A stretch of DNA of 64,000 nt from Manis javanica (GCF_040802235.1 NC_133158.1:36088001-36152000); one strand, 5' to 3'. Shown: positions 23,243-35,639, counted from the stretch's first letter. Numbers and translations: made by a program. The notes: generated by a model not told the origin, from the sequence alone.

Positions 23243-24340
23243 TCATTTGTTCCACTGCTATTTACTGAGCACCTACTATGTGCCTGGTGTGAGGGATATG
23301 GCAGATGAGGAACTGCCTTAGTAGCTAAAGGTGGAGAGATGACAATAAATAAGCAGGATGGTTAATTTTATGTGTCAGCTTGACTGGGTCATGGCGTGTC
23401 CCAATAGCTGGTCAAATGTTTTTCTGGGTGTTTCTGTGAGGGAGTTTTTAGATGAGATTATCATTTAAATTAGCAGACTGAGTAAAGCAGATTGCCCCCC
23501 TCCAATGTGGGTGGGCCTCATCCAATCAGTTGAAGGCCTGAATAAAACAAAAAGGCTAAATTAGATGGAACTACATCTGCCCTGATTGCCTTCAAACTGA
23601 GACATTAGCTTTTTTCCTGCCTTTGGACTCAAATCAAAACGTCATCTCTTCCTGAGTCTTAAGCCTGCCAATCTTCAGATGGGAACTACATCATCAGCTC
23701 TCAGAACTTTCGACTCAGGTTCAAACTAGATCATTGGCTCTCTTGGGTCTCAGACTGCTGACTCACTTTGCAGACCTTGAGACTTGCCAACTTCAATAAC
23801 TGCAGAGCCAATTCCTTATAATAAATCAGTCTCCTAATCTCTATCTCTCTATATATTTTTAAGTATTATTTTATATATTTATATCATACATACACACACA
23901 CACCCTATTGTTTCTGTTTCTCTGGAGAAATCTAACTAAAACAACAAACAAACAAATGATCAATTCAGACAGTAATAAATTTCCATAGGAAAAATAAAAC
24001 AAGATCATGGAAAAGAGAGAGTGGGTGGCATTTTGTGGCAGTCAGGACCACCTCTCTGAGGAGGTGGCCTTTCAGCTGAGCCAGAGTGGGAGAGCACTTG
24101 CCATATAAAAGATGTAGGGGGATGGTTGGGAAAAACCCTTGTGGTGGGCAGAGTCATAGGGTTTTGGAGGAACAGAAAGATACCAATATGGCTGGAGGGG
24201 ACGGTAGCAGGAGAAGCAGGCAGGATGCAGGGCATTACGGACTGACATGTCATGGGAAGAAGTTTGGATCTCATGTTGGTGCAAGGGGAATCCTTTGGAG
24301 GCTTTTAAGAAGGCACATGACACTCCGGCTGCTTTGTTTT
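23243..24340 (+). repeat. Ancient mammal-wide repeat split by an LTR
   Basis: The left part (23243-23355: 'gctatttactgagcacctactatgtgcctggtg') and the right part (23950-24340: 'gaggaggtggcctttcagctgagcc', 'ggatctcatgttggtgcaaggggaatcctttggaggctttt') belong to one ancient interspersed repeat. The LTR at 23358-23945 interrupts it. Family name not assigned. Confidence 0.6.
23358..23945 (+). mobile_element. LTR, probably ERVL-type
   Basis: 'ggttaattttatgtgtcagcttgactgggtcatggcg', 'tgggtgggcctcatccaatcagttgaaggcctgaataaaac' and the end 'tgtttctgtttctctggagaaatctaactaaaaca' match a very common mammalian LTR type. An AATAAA-like signal lies near 23820, followed by a (TA)n/(AC)n stretch at 23850-23905. 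The exact family is uncertain. Confidence 0.65.
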
Positions 24341-24480
24341 CCTTGCTTACTGATCTTGGGCAAGTGCATGTACCTCTCTGAGCTTCAGTTTCCTGGTGTT
24401 CTTGTGGGAATCAGATGAGCTAATATGAGAGAATGAGTTAGCACTGCCTGGCCCAAAGAAGTGGCTGTAAAATGTTAGTG
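24341..24480 (+). repeat. MIR SINE
   Basis: 'actgatcttgggcaagtgcatgtacctctctgagcttcagtttcc', then 'atcagatgagctaatatgagag', then 'agcactgcctggcccaaa' is the MIR core and 3' half. Confidence 0.85.
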
Positions 24481-24754
24481 TCTCTTCCTGGTTGTTCACT
24501 AGGGGCAATGATTGGTAACTGCTAGCTCTATAATAAGCTGCGGAGGAGAAAATGACATGAACTTTCTGGAAGGCAGGATGACCACACCCTTTGACAAGGG
24601 ATGCCCCTGCTAGGATTGTAGCCTAAGGGAATGATGAGATACAGACAAAATGTATGCCAAAGATGCTCATCACAGTATAAAGTACACATGGGAAGACTGG
24701 AAACAACTAAACATCTGAGATAAGGGATGGTTTAAAGACACTTTTATGTGGTGA

Positions 24755-24985
24755 AGCAAGAGTTCTGGAGTCCAAAAGACATGGCCTCAAATTTCGGCTC
24801 TTCAGCTGAATTCCCTGGGTGACTTTTGGCCAATCACCAAACTCTGTAAATTTCAGTTAACCTGGGAAACAAGGACAACAACAGCATCCCCCACCACCTA
24901 TGGTCGTTGCAAGAACTACATAAGAGCTCATGTACAACACACAACACAGTGCCTGCTACCCATAAGGCTCAGTACACAGGAGCCA
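24755..24985 (+). repeat. MIR SINE
   Basis: 'agagttctggagtccaaaagacatggcctcaaatttcggctc', then 'gggtgacttttggccaatcacc', then 'ggaaacaaggacaacaacagc', then 'cacaacacagtgcctgc' is a nearly complete but diverged MIR. The preceding 24490-24750 is an unassigned old LINE-like scrap. Confidence 0.8.
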
Positions 24986-25029
24986 TTGGGGAAAATGCAA
25001 GGACCACACAGCTAACTTTTAAAAAGTCA

Positions 25030-25827
25030 CATATATAGGTGAGGATGTGGAGAAAGGGGAACCCTCCTACACTGCTGGTGGGAATGAAAATTAGTTCAAC
25101 CATTGTGGAAAGCCGTATAAAGGTTCCTCAAAAAGCTCAAAATAGACATAGCATTTGACCCAGGAATTCCACTCTTAGGAATTTACCCTAAGAATGCAGC
25201 AGCCCAGTTTGAAAAAGACATATGCAACCCTGTTTATTGCAGCACTATTTACAATAGTCAAGATATGGAAGCAAACTAAGTGTCCATCAGTAGACGAATG
25301 AATAAAGAAGATGTGGTACATAAACACAATGGAATATTATTCAGCCATAAGAAGAAACCAAATCCTACCAATTGCAATAACATGGACAGAGCTAGAGGGT
25401 ATTATGGTTAGTGAAATAAGCCAGGCGGAGAAAGACGAATACAAAATGATTTCACTCATATGTGGAGTATAACAACAAAGCAAAAACTGAAGGAACAAAA
25501 CAGCAGCAGACTCACAGAACCCAAGAATGAACTAACAGTTACCAAAGGGAAAGGAACTGGGGAAGTTGGGTGGGAAGGGAGGGATAAGGGGGAAAAGGGG
25601 TATTATGATTAGCATACATAATGTAGCAGGGGGTGGGGGTGGATACGGAGAAGGTAGTATAATACAGAGAAGACAAGTAGTGATTCTATAGCATCTTACT
25701 ACGCTGATGGACAGTGACCGTAATGGGGTATGTTGTGGGGACTTGATAATAGGGGGAGTCTAGTAACCATAATATTGCTCATGTAATTGTACATTAATAA
25801 TAGCAAAAAAAAAAAAGAAAGAAAAAA
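25030..25827 (+). mobile_element. L1 copy A of a four-copy pile-up
   Basis: A 5'-truncated L1 beginning 'ggtgaggatgtggagaaaggggaaccctcc' in ORF2, running through the ORF2 end and the 3'UTR to a poly-A tail at about 25805-25827. The ORF2 remnant is interrupted. It is the first of four same-orientation copies. AAAAAG-plus-CACAT-like sequence at 25021-25033 and 25823-25834 may be a decayed target duplication. Confidence 0.85.
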
Positions 25828-25863
25828 GAACACATGGTAGACAAAATGTTCCTCAGAAGAAAA

Positions 25864-28800
25864 AGTGAAACAAATACTAACAGATTAAAGGAGTAAATAG
25901 AATGCAATACACTCATTTTAGGAAACTTCAACACACCACCCACTCCAAAGGACAGATCCACCAGACAGAAAATAAGTAAGGACACAGAGGCACTGAACAA
26001 CACACTAGAACAGATGGACCTAATAGACATCTATAGAACTCTGCATCCAAAAGCAACAGGATACACATTCTTCTCAAGTGCACATGGAACATTCTCCAGA
26101 ATAGACCACATACTAGGCCACAAAAAGAGCCTCAGTAAATTCAAAAAGACTGAAATTCTACCAACCAACTTTTCAGACCACAAAGGTATAAAACTAGAAA
26201 TAAATTGTACAAAGAAAGTAAAAAGGCTCACAAACACATGGAGGCTTAACAAAATCCTTCTAAATAATCAATGGATGAATGACCAAATCAAAATAGAGAT
26301 CAAGCAATATATGGAAACAAATGACAACAACAACACAAAGCCCCAACTTCTGTGGGATGCAGTGAAAGCAGTTTTAAGAAGAAAGTATATAGCAATCCAG
26401 GCATATTTAAAGAAGGAAGAACAATCCCAAATGAATAGTCTAATATCACAATTATCGAAATTGGAAAAAGAAGAACAAATGAGGCCAAAAGTCAGCAGAA
26501 GGAGGGACATAATAAAGATCAGAGAAGAAATAAATAAAATTGAGAAGACTAAAACAAGAGAAAAATGAATGAAACCAGGAGCTGATTCTTTGAGAAAATA
26601 AACAAAATAGATAAGCCTCTAGCCAGACTTAATTAAGAGAAAAAGAGAATCAACACACATCAATAGAATCAGAAACGAGAAAGGAAAAATCACGACAGAT
26701 CCCACAGAAATACAAAGAATTATTAGAGAATACAGCAAAAACCTATATGCTAACAAGCTGGAAAACCTAGAAGAAATAGACAACTTCCTAGAAAAATACA
26801 ACCCTCCAAGAGTGACCAAGGAAGAAACAGAAAATCTAAACAAACCAATAACCAGCAAAAAAAAAAATTGAATCGGGAATCAATAAACCACCCAAGAAAA
26901 AAACCCTTGGGCCAGATGGATTTACCTTGGAATTTTATCAGACATACAGAGAAGATATAATTCCCATTCTCCTTAAAGTGTTCCAAAAAATAGAAGATGA
27001 GGGAATACTCCCAAACTCATTCTATGAAGCCAACATCATCCTAATACCAAAACCAGGTAAAGACCCCACCAAAAAAGAAAATTACAGACCAATATCCCTG
27101 ATGAATGTAGATGCAAAAATACTCAACAAAATATTAGCAAACCGAATTCAAAAATATATCAAAAGGATCATACACCACGACCAAGTGGGATTCATCCCAG
27201 GGATGCAAGGATGGTACAACATTCGAAAATCCATCAACATCATCCACCACATAAATAAAAAGAAGGACAAAAACCACATGATCATCTCCATAGATGCTGA
27301 AAAAGCATTTGACAAAATTCAACATCCATTCATGATAAAAACTTTCAACAAAGTGTGCATAGAGGGCAAGTACCTCAATATAATAAACGCCATATATGAT
27401 AAACCCACAGCCAACATCATACTGAACAGCGAGAAGCTGAAAGCTTTTCCTCTGAGATCGGGAACAAGACAGGGATGCCCACTCTCCCCACTGTTATTCA
27501 ACATAGTACTGGAGGTCCTAGCCATGGCAATTAGACAAAACAAAGAAATACGAGGAATCCAGATTGGTAAAGAAGAAGTTAAACTGTCACTATTTGCAGA
27601 TGACATGATATTGTACATAAAAAACCCTAAAGACTCCACTCCAAAACTACTAGAACTAACATCAGAATTCAGCAAAGTTGCAGGATACAAAATTAACACA
27701 CAGAAATCTGTGGCTTTTCTATACACTAACAATGAACTAATAGAAAGAGAAATCAGGAAAACAATTCTACTCACAATAGCATCAAAAAGAATAAAATACC
27801 TACGAATAAACCTAAGCAAGGAAGTGAAAGACCTATACCCTGAAAACTATAAGACAGTCTTAAAAAAAATTAAAGAGGACACTAACAAATGGAAACTCAT
27901 CCCATGCTCCTGGCTGGGAAGAATTAATATCGTCAAAATGGCCATCCTGCCCAAAGCAATATACAGACTCGATGCAATCCCTATCAAATTACCAACAGCA
28001 TTCTTCAATGAACTGGAACAAATAGTTCAAAAATTCATATGGAAACACCAGAGACCCCAAATAGCCAAAACAATCCTGAGAAGGAAGAATAAAGTGGGGG
28101 GGATCTTGCTTCCCAACTTCAAGCTCTACTACAAAGCCACAGTAATCAAGACAATTTGGTACTGGCACAAGAACAGAGCCATAGACCAGTGGAACAGAAT
28201 AGAGACTCCAAACATTAATCCAAACATATATGGTCAATTAATATACGATAAAGGAGCCATGGACATACAATGGGGAAATGACAGTCTCTTCAACAGACGG
28301 TGCTGGCAAAACTGGACAGCTACATGTAAGTGAATGAAACTGGATCATTGTCTAAGCGCATACACAAAAGTAAATTCGAAATGGATCAAAGACCTGAATG
28401 TAAGTCATGAAACTATAAAACCCTTAGACAAAAACATAGGCAAAAATGTCTTGGACATAAACATGAGCGACTTCTTCATGAACATATCTCTCTGGGCAAG
28501 GGAAACAGAAGCAAAAATGAACAGGTGGGACTATATCAAGCTAAAAAGCTTCTGTACAGCAAAGGACACCATCAATAGAATAAAAAGGTACCCTAGAGTA
28601 TAGGAGAATATATTCATAAATGACAGATCCAATAAAGGGTTGACATCCAAAATATATAAAGAGCTCACGCACCTCAACAAACAAAAAGCAAATAATCCAA
28701 TTAAAAAATGGGCAGAGGAGCTGAGCAGACAGTTCTCCAAAGAAGAAATTCAGATGGCCAACAGACATAAATGGCCAACAGCTCCACATCGCTAGTTATC

Positions 28801-29314
28801 AGAGAAATGCAAATTAAAACCACAATGAGATATCACCTCACACCAGTAAGGATCACCAGCATCCAAAAGACAAACAACAACAAATGTGGGCGAGGTTTTG
28901 GAGAAAGGAAACCCTCCTACACTGCTGGTGGGAATGAAAATTAGTGGGAAAGCAGTATGGAGGTTCCTCAAAAAGCTCAAAATAGACATACCATTTGACC
29001 CAGGAATTCCATTTCTAGGAATTTACCCTAAGAATGCAGCACTCCAATTTGAAAAAGACAGGTGTACCCCTATGTTTATCACAGCACTATTTACAATAGC
29101 CAAGAAATGGAAGCAACCTAAATTTCCATCAGTAGATGAATGGATAAAGAAGATGTGGTACATATACACAATGGAATATTACTCAGCCATAAGAAAAAAA
29201 CAGATCCTACCATTTGCAACAACATGGATGGAGATGGAGGGTATTATGCTAAGTGAAATAAGCCAGGTGGAGAAAGACAAGCACCAAATGATTTCACTCA
29301 TATGTGGAGTATAA
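25864..29314 (+). pseudogene. L1 ORF2 (endonuclease/reverse transcriptase), disrupted
   Basis: L1 ORF2p nicks target DNA and reverse-transcribes L1 RNA. Here the endonuclease is truncated; the GDFNT-type motif region has become a GNFNT-like stretch near 25918. A first open piece spans 26014-26568. A second, 26927-28333 (468 codons), holds the reverse transcriptase core with the catalytic FADDM motif intact at 27593-27607. The frame is broken between them, in part by an expanded A-run at about 26857-26867, where the sister copy reads 'caaggaaatt'. A single TGA at 28331-28333 replaces the arginine codon seen in the sister copy. The C-terminal piece ends with TAA at about 29312. Not functional. 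Confidence 0.9.
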
Positions 29315-29663
29315 GAACAAAGGAAAACTGAAGGAACAAAACAGCAGAATCACAGAACCCAAGAACGGACTAATGGTTACCAAAGGGAAAGGGACTGGGC
29401 AGGAGGGGTGGGATGGGAGGGATAAGGGCAGGGAAAAAGAAAGGGGGCCTTACAATTAGCATGTATAATGTGGTGGTGGGGGCACACGGAGGGCTGTGCA
29501 ACACAGAGAGACAAGTAGTGATTCTACAGCATCTTACTACGCTGATGGACAGTGACTGTAATGGAGTTTGTGGCGGGGGGGGACTTGGTGAAGGGGGGAA
29601 TCTGGAAACCATGATGTTCTTCATGTAATTATAGATTAATGATAATAAAATAAATTTTAAAAA
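25864..29663 (+). mobile_element. L1 copy B (ORF2 from endonuclease onward plus 3'UTR)
   Basis: A 3.8-kb L1 truncated inside the ORF2 endonuclease domain. Homology to the full-length copy at 33514 begins at 'gtgaaacaaatactaacag' (compare 35990). It covers the end of endonuclease, reverse transcriptase, the cysteine-rich C-terminus, the 3'UTR (about 29312-29640) and an A-rich tail. About 36 bp of unexplained sequence (25828-25863) separate it from the tail of copy A. Confidence 0.9.
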
Positions 29664-30262
29664 AAGACACATGCACCCCTATGTTTATTGCAGCACTATT
29701 TACATTAGCCAAGATATGGAAGTAACCTGTGTTCATCAGTAGATGAATGGATAAAGAAGATGTGGTACATAGACACAATGGAATACTATTCAGTCATAAG
29801 AAAGAAACAAATCCTATCATTTGCAACAACATGGATGGAACTAGAGGATATTATGCTCAGTGAAATAAGCCAGGCGGAGAAAGACAAGCACCAAATAATT
29901 TCCCTCATTTGTGGAGTATAACAATGAAGCAAAACTGAAGGAACTAAACAGCAGCAGACCCACAGACTCCAAGAAGGGACTAGTGGTTACCAAGGAGGTG
30001 GGTGGGTGTGGAAGGAGGGAGAAGCAGATTGAGGGGTATTATGATTAGTACACATGGTGTAGGGGTGGTTACGGGGAAGACAGTGTAGCACAGAGAAGAC
30101 AATGACTCTGCGGCATCTTACTACACTGATGGACAATGACTTCAATGGGGTATGGGGGTACTTGATAATATGGGTGAATGTAATAAGCACATTGTTTTTC
30201 ATGTGAAACCTTCTTAAGAGTGTATATCAATGCTACCTTAATAAAAAAAAAAAGAAAAAAAG
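29664..30262 (+). mobile_element. L1 copy C inserted at the A-tail of copy B
   Basis: Starts 'gacacatgcacccctatgtttattgcagc' directly after the A-rich tail of copy B and runs through the ORF2 end and 3'UTR to its own tail (about 30240-30262). The L1 consensus just before the start point is itself A-rich, so the junction has A-run microhomology. Confidence 0.85.
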
Positions 30263-30905
30263 AATGCAGTAGCCAAGTTTAAAAAAGACAGATGCACCCC
30301 TATGTTTATCGCAGCACTATTTACAATAGCCAAGAAATGGAAGCAACCTAAGTGTTCATCAGTAGATGAATGGATAAAGAAGAGGTGGTACATATACACA
30401 ATGGAATATTATTCAGCCATAAGAAGAAAACAAATCCTACCATTTGCAACAACATGGATGGAGCTAGAGGGTATTATGCTCAGTGAAATAAGCCAGGCGG
30501 AGAAAGACAAGTACCAAATGACTTCACTCATATGTGGAGTATAAGAACAAAGAAAAACTGAAGGAACAAAACAGCAGCAGACTCACAGAACCCAAGAATG
30601 GACTAACAGTTACCAAAGGGAAAGGGACTGAGGAAGATGGGTGGGAAGGGAGGGATAAGGGGGGAAAAAGAGAAAGGGGGCATTATAATTAGCATGTGTA
30701 ATGTTGGGGGGGTGCATGGGGAGGGCTGTGAAACAGAGAAGACAAGTAGTGATTCTACAGCATCTTACTACGCTGATGGACAGTGCCTGTAATGGGGTTT
30801 GTCGGGGGGACTTGGTGAAGGGGGGAGCCTAGTAAACATAATGTTTTTCATGTAATTATAGATTAATGATAACAAAATAAATAAAAAATAAAAGTAAAAT
30901 AACAT
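30263..30905 (+). mobile_element. L1 copy D inserted at the A-tail of copy C
   Basis: Begins 'aatgcagtagccaagtttaaaaaagacag' directly after the tail of copy C. An open 80-codon ORF2 C-terminal piece lies at 30302-30544. The 3'UTR follows and ends in an A/T-rich tail at about 30870-30925. Confidence 0.85.
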
Positions 30906-30925
30906 AAAGTAAAGAAAAGAAAGAG

Positions 30926-31447
30926 AAAAGTCATATTTGTAATGCTGGTTATGCCAGTTTGCTGAAGTTGCTCTATAAGTTTAATGCAATTATAACTACA
31001 ATTCCACAGGTTTATGAAACAAGCTTTATTTGGAGGATTTACATGGAGGAATAAAGGCCAAGGAGAGGCAAGGCATGTCCAAGACAAGATGCAAGGGCTC
31101 ACCTCCACTAAATACTGGTATCAAAACTTATGCCAAGACTCTGATAATCAAGCAGTGTGGAACTGACATATGGATAGACAGACTGATAATGATACAAAAC
31201 GAGGAGCCCAGAAACAAACCCATAGAAATGGGCCTTTGATATATGACATAAAAAGAATATAAATGGAAGTTTCATATAGGACAAAAGTAGCATTGCAAAT
31301 CAGTGTGGAAAGAAAGGAATTTTCAAAAAATTTTGCTGGAGCAGTTGATTGTCCATATGGGAAAAAACAAAGAAAATTTCAGGTGAAGTCAGAACTCAAA
31401 TGTGAAAAGCAAAACTTTAAGTCTTTAGAAAAAAACATGTTCAATAT
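30926..31447. other. Gene-free stretch, probably old L1 debris
   Basis: Scattered L1-ORF2-like text ('ataactacaattccacaggtttatgaaac', 'ccagaaacaaacccatagaaatgggcc') indicates a very old L1 on the + strand. No frame worth calling. Confidence 0.45.
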
Positions 31448-31670
31448 GTGTGCTGTGCTGTTCAATACAGTAGGCACTAGTGACATGTGGCTGTTGACAT
31501 TTAATTATAAAGTAATCAAAATTAAATAAAATTTAAAATTCAGTCCCTAACTTACTAGCTACATTTTAAGTGATCAGTAGCCACATATGCCTAGTGGCTA
31601 CCGTACTGGATAGCATGCAGATAGGGAACATTTCTATTATTGCAAAAGTTCTACTGGACAGCTCTGATAT
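31448..31670 (+). mobile_element. MER5A (nonautonomous hAT-Charlie DNA transposon)
   Basis: Left end 'gctgtgctgttcaatacagtaggcactagtgacatgtgg' and right end 'taagtgatcagtagccacatatgcctagtggctaccgtactggatagc' are diagnostic of MER5A. It is interrupted and extended by an additional 'ggacagctctgat' near 31657-31669. It encodes nothing. Confidence 0.85.
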
Positions 31671-31779
31671 AGAAGAATATCTTTCCAAAATTGAGATAGG
31701 GAAAGGTTTCTTTAAAAAGGCAAAAAATACTATCCACACAAAAAAATTGGTAATTCAACATTAAAAATTTACACTAACA

Positions 31780-32692
31780 TTTATCAAAACATACCCTGAA
31801 TAAAATGGAAAGACAAATCATGAACTGAGAGAAGACAATTGCAATAAATAGAACCAACAAAGATTAGCACTCACAATATACAGAGAACTCCTACATATTG
31901 GCTACCAAAACACAACAAAAGACACGAGTGGGCATTTCCCAGAAATATGATTGTCCAAAAAACAGATACAACATTCTCAACTTCAGGGTAAAGCTAATTA
32001 GACCGCAGTGAAATTTCATTTATAGCTACTAGGTCAGCAAAAAGTAAGTTTAGTGATATTAAGTTAGAAAGGATGTAGATTCATGGTGGGAATAAAAATT
32101 GGTAATAAATATTTGGGAAACAATTGGTATTGCATTGTAAGGTTGAATATCCCAAGCAATTCCTCTTCTTCTGTTAATTCAAGAGGCATTCCTGCATATA
32201 GGCATCAGACGACAGGCACAAGAATATTCATAGCAGCATTTTTTGTAGTAAAAAAACTGGAAACTAAATGCCCATTAATAAGAAAATAGATAAGTACATC
32301 TTGGTATATTTCAAAATGGAATATTATACAGCAGTGAGAAGGATGAACTACAGCTACATGACCTCAAGAAAAACCTTAGATAATGCTGAGTACAGAATGT
32401 CCTAGAACACTACCTATTGTGTGGTACCATTTTTATAAAGCTCAAAAATAAGCAAAAGCTACAAAGTTCATTGTTTAAGCATGCATATATATGTGATTTT
32501 ATTTTCAAAAGGCAAAGAGAAAGTAAACTAAAAATTCAGGATGATAGTTACTTCTGGAGATGGGCAGGGCATAATAATATAGGGGGACTCTGGTTATCAG
32601 CAATGTTCTAGATCTGCATTTGGGAAGTGAGTTCATTGGTGTCATTGTATTATGATGCCCTAAAACTTACACGTTACATATATTCGCTTGTA
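31780..32692 (+). mobile_element. Old L1M fragment
   Basis: A continuous but diverged L1 ORF2-3' region: 'gggcatttcccagaaatatgattg', 'ggtgggaataaaaattggtaataaatatttgggaaacaattgg', 'ggaatattatacagcagtgagaaggatgaactac' and 'gatgatagttacttctggagatggg'. It is clearly older than the copies at 25-31 kb. Confidence 0.8.
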
Positions 32693-32698
32693 TGCATC

Positions 32699-33002
32699 TG
32701 TAAGTCCGGGGAGAGGAAATCCTGGGGCAAAATACCAATAAAAACTGAAATCAGTCAAAGGGAGAAATAAAGTTTAAAGCCCATTTATTACTTACAAACT
32801 GCAGTCCAATGCCATCTCTCTCCTCTGCTCCTGAAGAAGCAAGCCAGCAAGCCTCTCCTTTAAACTCTCAGGTTCAGAGAGGCCCTCGGTTGCCCAGGTA
32901 ATTACCCATTGACATGGAGATGAACTTCTCTCCACCCCTGAGGATATGCAAATGCACTAAAGCCAGGCGAGATATTCTGGAAATGTTACAATTTTACCCA
33001 CA
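32699..33002 (-). mobile_element. Solo LTR, reverse strand, same family as 13566-13880
   Basis: On the minus strand it starts TGTGGGTAAAATTG and ends '...ccccggacttaca', with AATAAA in the R region ('gtaagtaataaatgggc' on the minus strand). A decayed 5-bp target duplication may be present (GCATC at 32694-32698, GCATT at 33003-33007). Solo LTR with no internal region; class I assignment is inference. Confidence 0.75.
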
Positions 33003-33513
33003 GCATTGAATGTAAGTAAAAATGTAACAAAGAAAGAAAAGAATCACCAAGTTTCTCCTTTTCTTTTTACTTTGCTGTATTGTCCTGAAGTTCCTTCCCC
33101 TCAGATAAATGTTTTCCTTGTCAGGAAAAAACCCCCCCACAAATATATATATATACATATACACATACATATATACTAATTACCTTGGAAATGTCTCATG
33201 AAATTTAGACATCATTTGTGAGTAGGATTATGAAAGGACACTCAAAAACAATGGTGCAAGGAAAGCATATTTAGGAGGCTGACCTGATTCTTCAGGTCAT
33301 CAAATGACCATGTGTTCAGCTCAAAACTTCATGAAAGTGGCTTCACCCTGAGATTTCCCTTCAGTTCCCTTCAACTGATGGGTTCAGAAGCAACAGCAGT
33401 CTTTGGAAACCCAGGAACCAAGCTTTGAATGCCTTATTCAGTAGCTGTCGTTCCTTTCTGACATACATAACTTCACTGAGATTCAGTTTTTTTATTCTAA
33501 AAACACAATGATG
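33003..33513. other. Gene-free stretch
   Basis: No gene. A TATA/CATA microsatellite-like tract lies at 33143-33178. Confidence 0.5.
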
Positions 33514-34533
33514 GGATTAAAGATAGCAGTGTGAGAGGTGAGACAGAGAACTCCTCCCAAAACCACATATAATACAAAAATAGTTAATACAATGAATCCT
33601 AAAAGAGCAATAGGAAAGAAGGCCGTGCCAGATTGCATACACCTGGAGAAAAGAGCAGACCTCACGAAACAGGGTAACATACCAAAGCCTTGATCTGGAA
33701 GGACCAAAGCCCTTCCCCACCCTAGCTCATCAGCAGGAGGAAGAGAAACATAGCGGGGAGGTAGTGGAAGCCTAGGACTGGTGAACACCCAGCCCTGGAG
33801 ATCTGCTTTGGGAGCACAAACCTATATTATATGGTGCTCTGGAGATTAGTGGGGTTGGAAAGCTAAGACAGGCAGAATACTTAAGAGAAACTGAGCTTCC
33901 AGCCATTTGTGGAGGACAGGAATCTACATCCAGCTGCTCTGGGACAAAGGAAAGGCATGCGGTCTGAGAGTCTTCCTAGCAGCGAGAGGGCTGCTGAAGG
34001 GGCAGGGATTGCACGGGGCTTGCTGTGTGGGAGAAGGGATAGGTGGATAAGGTTGTCTGGGTGTGCTCTGCCCAGCAGGTTGGGAACTTTCAGGAGCTTC
34101 AGGTGCTCCATCCCCTTGACTGGCTACTCATCTCTGAGGCCCCTCATTGTGATATGCAGCCTGCTGTGCCTTCCTCCTGGCCTGCTGGCACCAGCTTGTA
34201 AACCGGCAGTCCCTGCACTGGTGTCAGGCCAGCCAGAGGGAGGCTCTGCCTATGGCAGCTACATACGCAAAGCAGAGAGGCTTACACCTGTATGCTCAGC
34301 CCACTGGTTTTGACCGTGGAGACAGGCACTGCAGCTGGGAATCAGGGAACAGCTCTTTCCTGCTCCCACGCACCAGCACTGCTCCCCTGTAACCCCCGAC
34401 ATCACTCCAGGGGCTGAGCAGCTCCAGAGACTAGAGCTTCTGGGCACTAGAGGGTGCCATATACAAATAAGAAACGTCAAAGGAACCTGGTTCAGACCCA
34501 AATCTCATAACACCAGAAAAAGGCCCAAGTGAA

Positions 34534-35335
34534 ATGGAATTCACCAAACTTCCTGAGAGTTCAAAATAAAATCATAAACATGCTCATGGAGGTACAGAAA
34601 AATATTCAAGAACTCAAGGACGAATTTAGGATGGAGATTTAATCATTAAGAAATTCCATATCTGACATGAAACACACAATGGAGGGATTTAAAAGCAGAT
34701 TGGATGTAGTAGAAGAGATGGTAAATGGAATAGAAATTAGAGAAGAGGAGTACAAAGCTAAGGCACAGAGAGAAAAAAGGATCTCTAGGAATGAAAGAAT
34801 ATTGACAGAATTGTGTGACCAATCCAAACGGAACAATATTTGCATTATAGGGGTACCAGAAGAAGAAGACAGAGAGAAAGGGATAGAAAATGTCTTTGAA
34901 GAGGTAATTGCTGAAAACTTCCCCAATCTGGGGAAGGAGATAGTCTCTCAGGCCATGGAGGTGCACAGATCTCCCAACACAAGGGAAATAAGGAAGACAA
35001 CACCAAGACATAAAATAATTAAAATGGCAAATATCAAGGATAATGACAGACTTTTAAAAGCAGCTAGAGGGAGAAAAAAAGATCATATACAAAGGAAAAT
35101 CCATTAGGCTATCACCTGACTTCTCAACAGAAACCTTAGTCCAGAAGAGAGTGGCATGATGTACTTAATGCAATGAAACAGAAGGGCCTGGAACCAAGAA
35201 TACTCTACCCAGGAAGATTATCATGTAACTTTGAAGGAGGGATTAAACAATTATCAGATAAGCAAGAGCTGAGAGAATTTACCTCCCACAAACCACCTAT
35301 ACAGTGTATTTTGGAGGGACTGCTATAGATGGAAG
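34534..35335 (+). pseudogene. L1 ORF1 (RNA-binding chaperone), disrupted
   Basis: ORF1p trimerises through a coiled coil and binds L1 RNA. The ATG at 34534 opens MEFTKLPESS and hits TAA after 11 codons. The main surviving frame (34667-35107, 146 codons) carries the RRM and C-terminal region: a 'NNICIIGVPEEEDREKGIEN' block, then 'RHKIIKMANIKDNDRLLKAA', matching ORF1p RRM and CTD motifs. A stop at 35105-35107 breaks the C-terminal end, although ORF1-like text (LNAMKQKGLEPRILYPGRLS) continues to about 35330. The coiled-coil part is shortened or scrambled. Not functional. Confidence 0.85.
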
Positions 35336-35639
35336 TGTTCCGAAGGCTAAATAGCTGTCACCAGGGTAAATAAAACCACCCTAAAGAAAGTAGAACAATT
35401 AATTACTAAGCAGATACAAAATCAGATCAACTACCCACAAAGTCAATCAATGGATACACAAAGAGTACAGAACATGATACCTAATATATAAAGAATGGAG
35501 GAGGAAAAAAAATAACCTTTAGGTTGTATTTGTAATAGCGTACTAGGTGAGTTAAATTATACTGTTAGACAGTAAGGGAATTACCCTTGAACCTTTGGTA
35601 ACCATGAATCTAAAGCCTGCAATGGCAATAAGGATATAT

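Noticed and set aside
26014..28603. Functional reverse transcriptase gene or domesticated L1 ORF2
   Set aside because: The frame is broken at least twice within the element, the endonuclease is truncated and the flanks are ordinary L1 3'UTR. It is a dead L1, even though FADDM survives.
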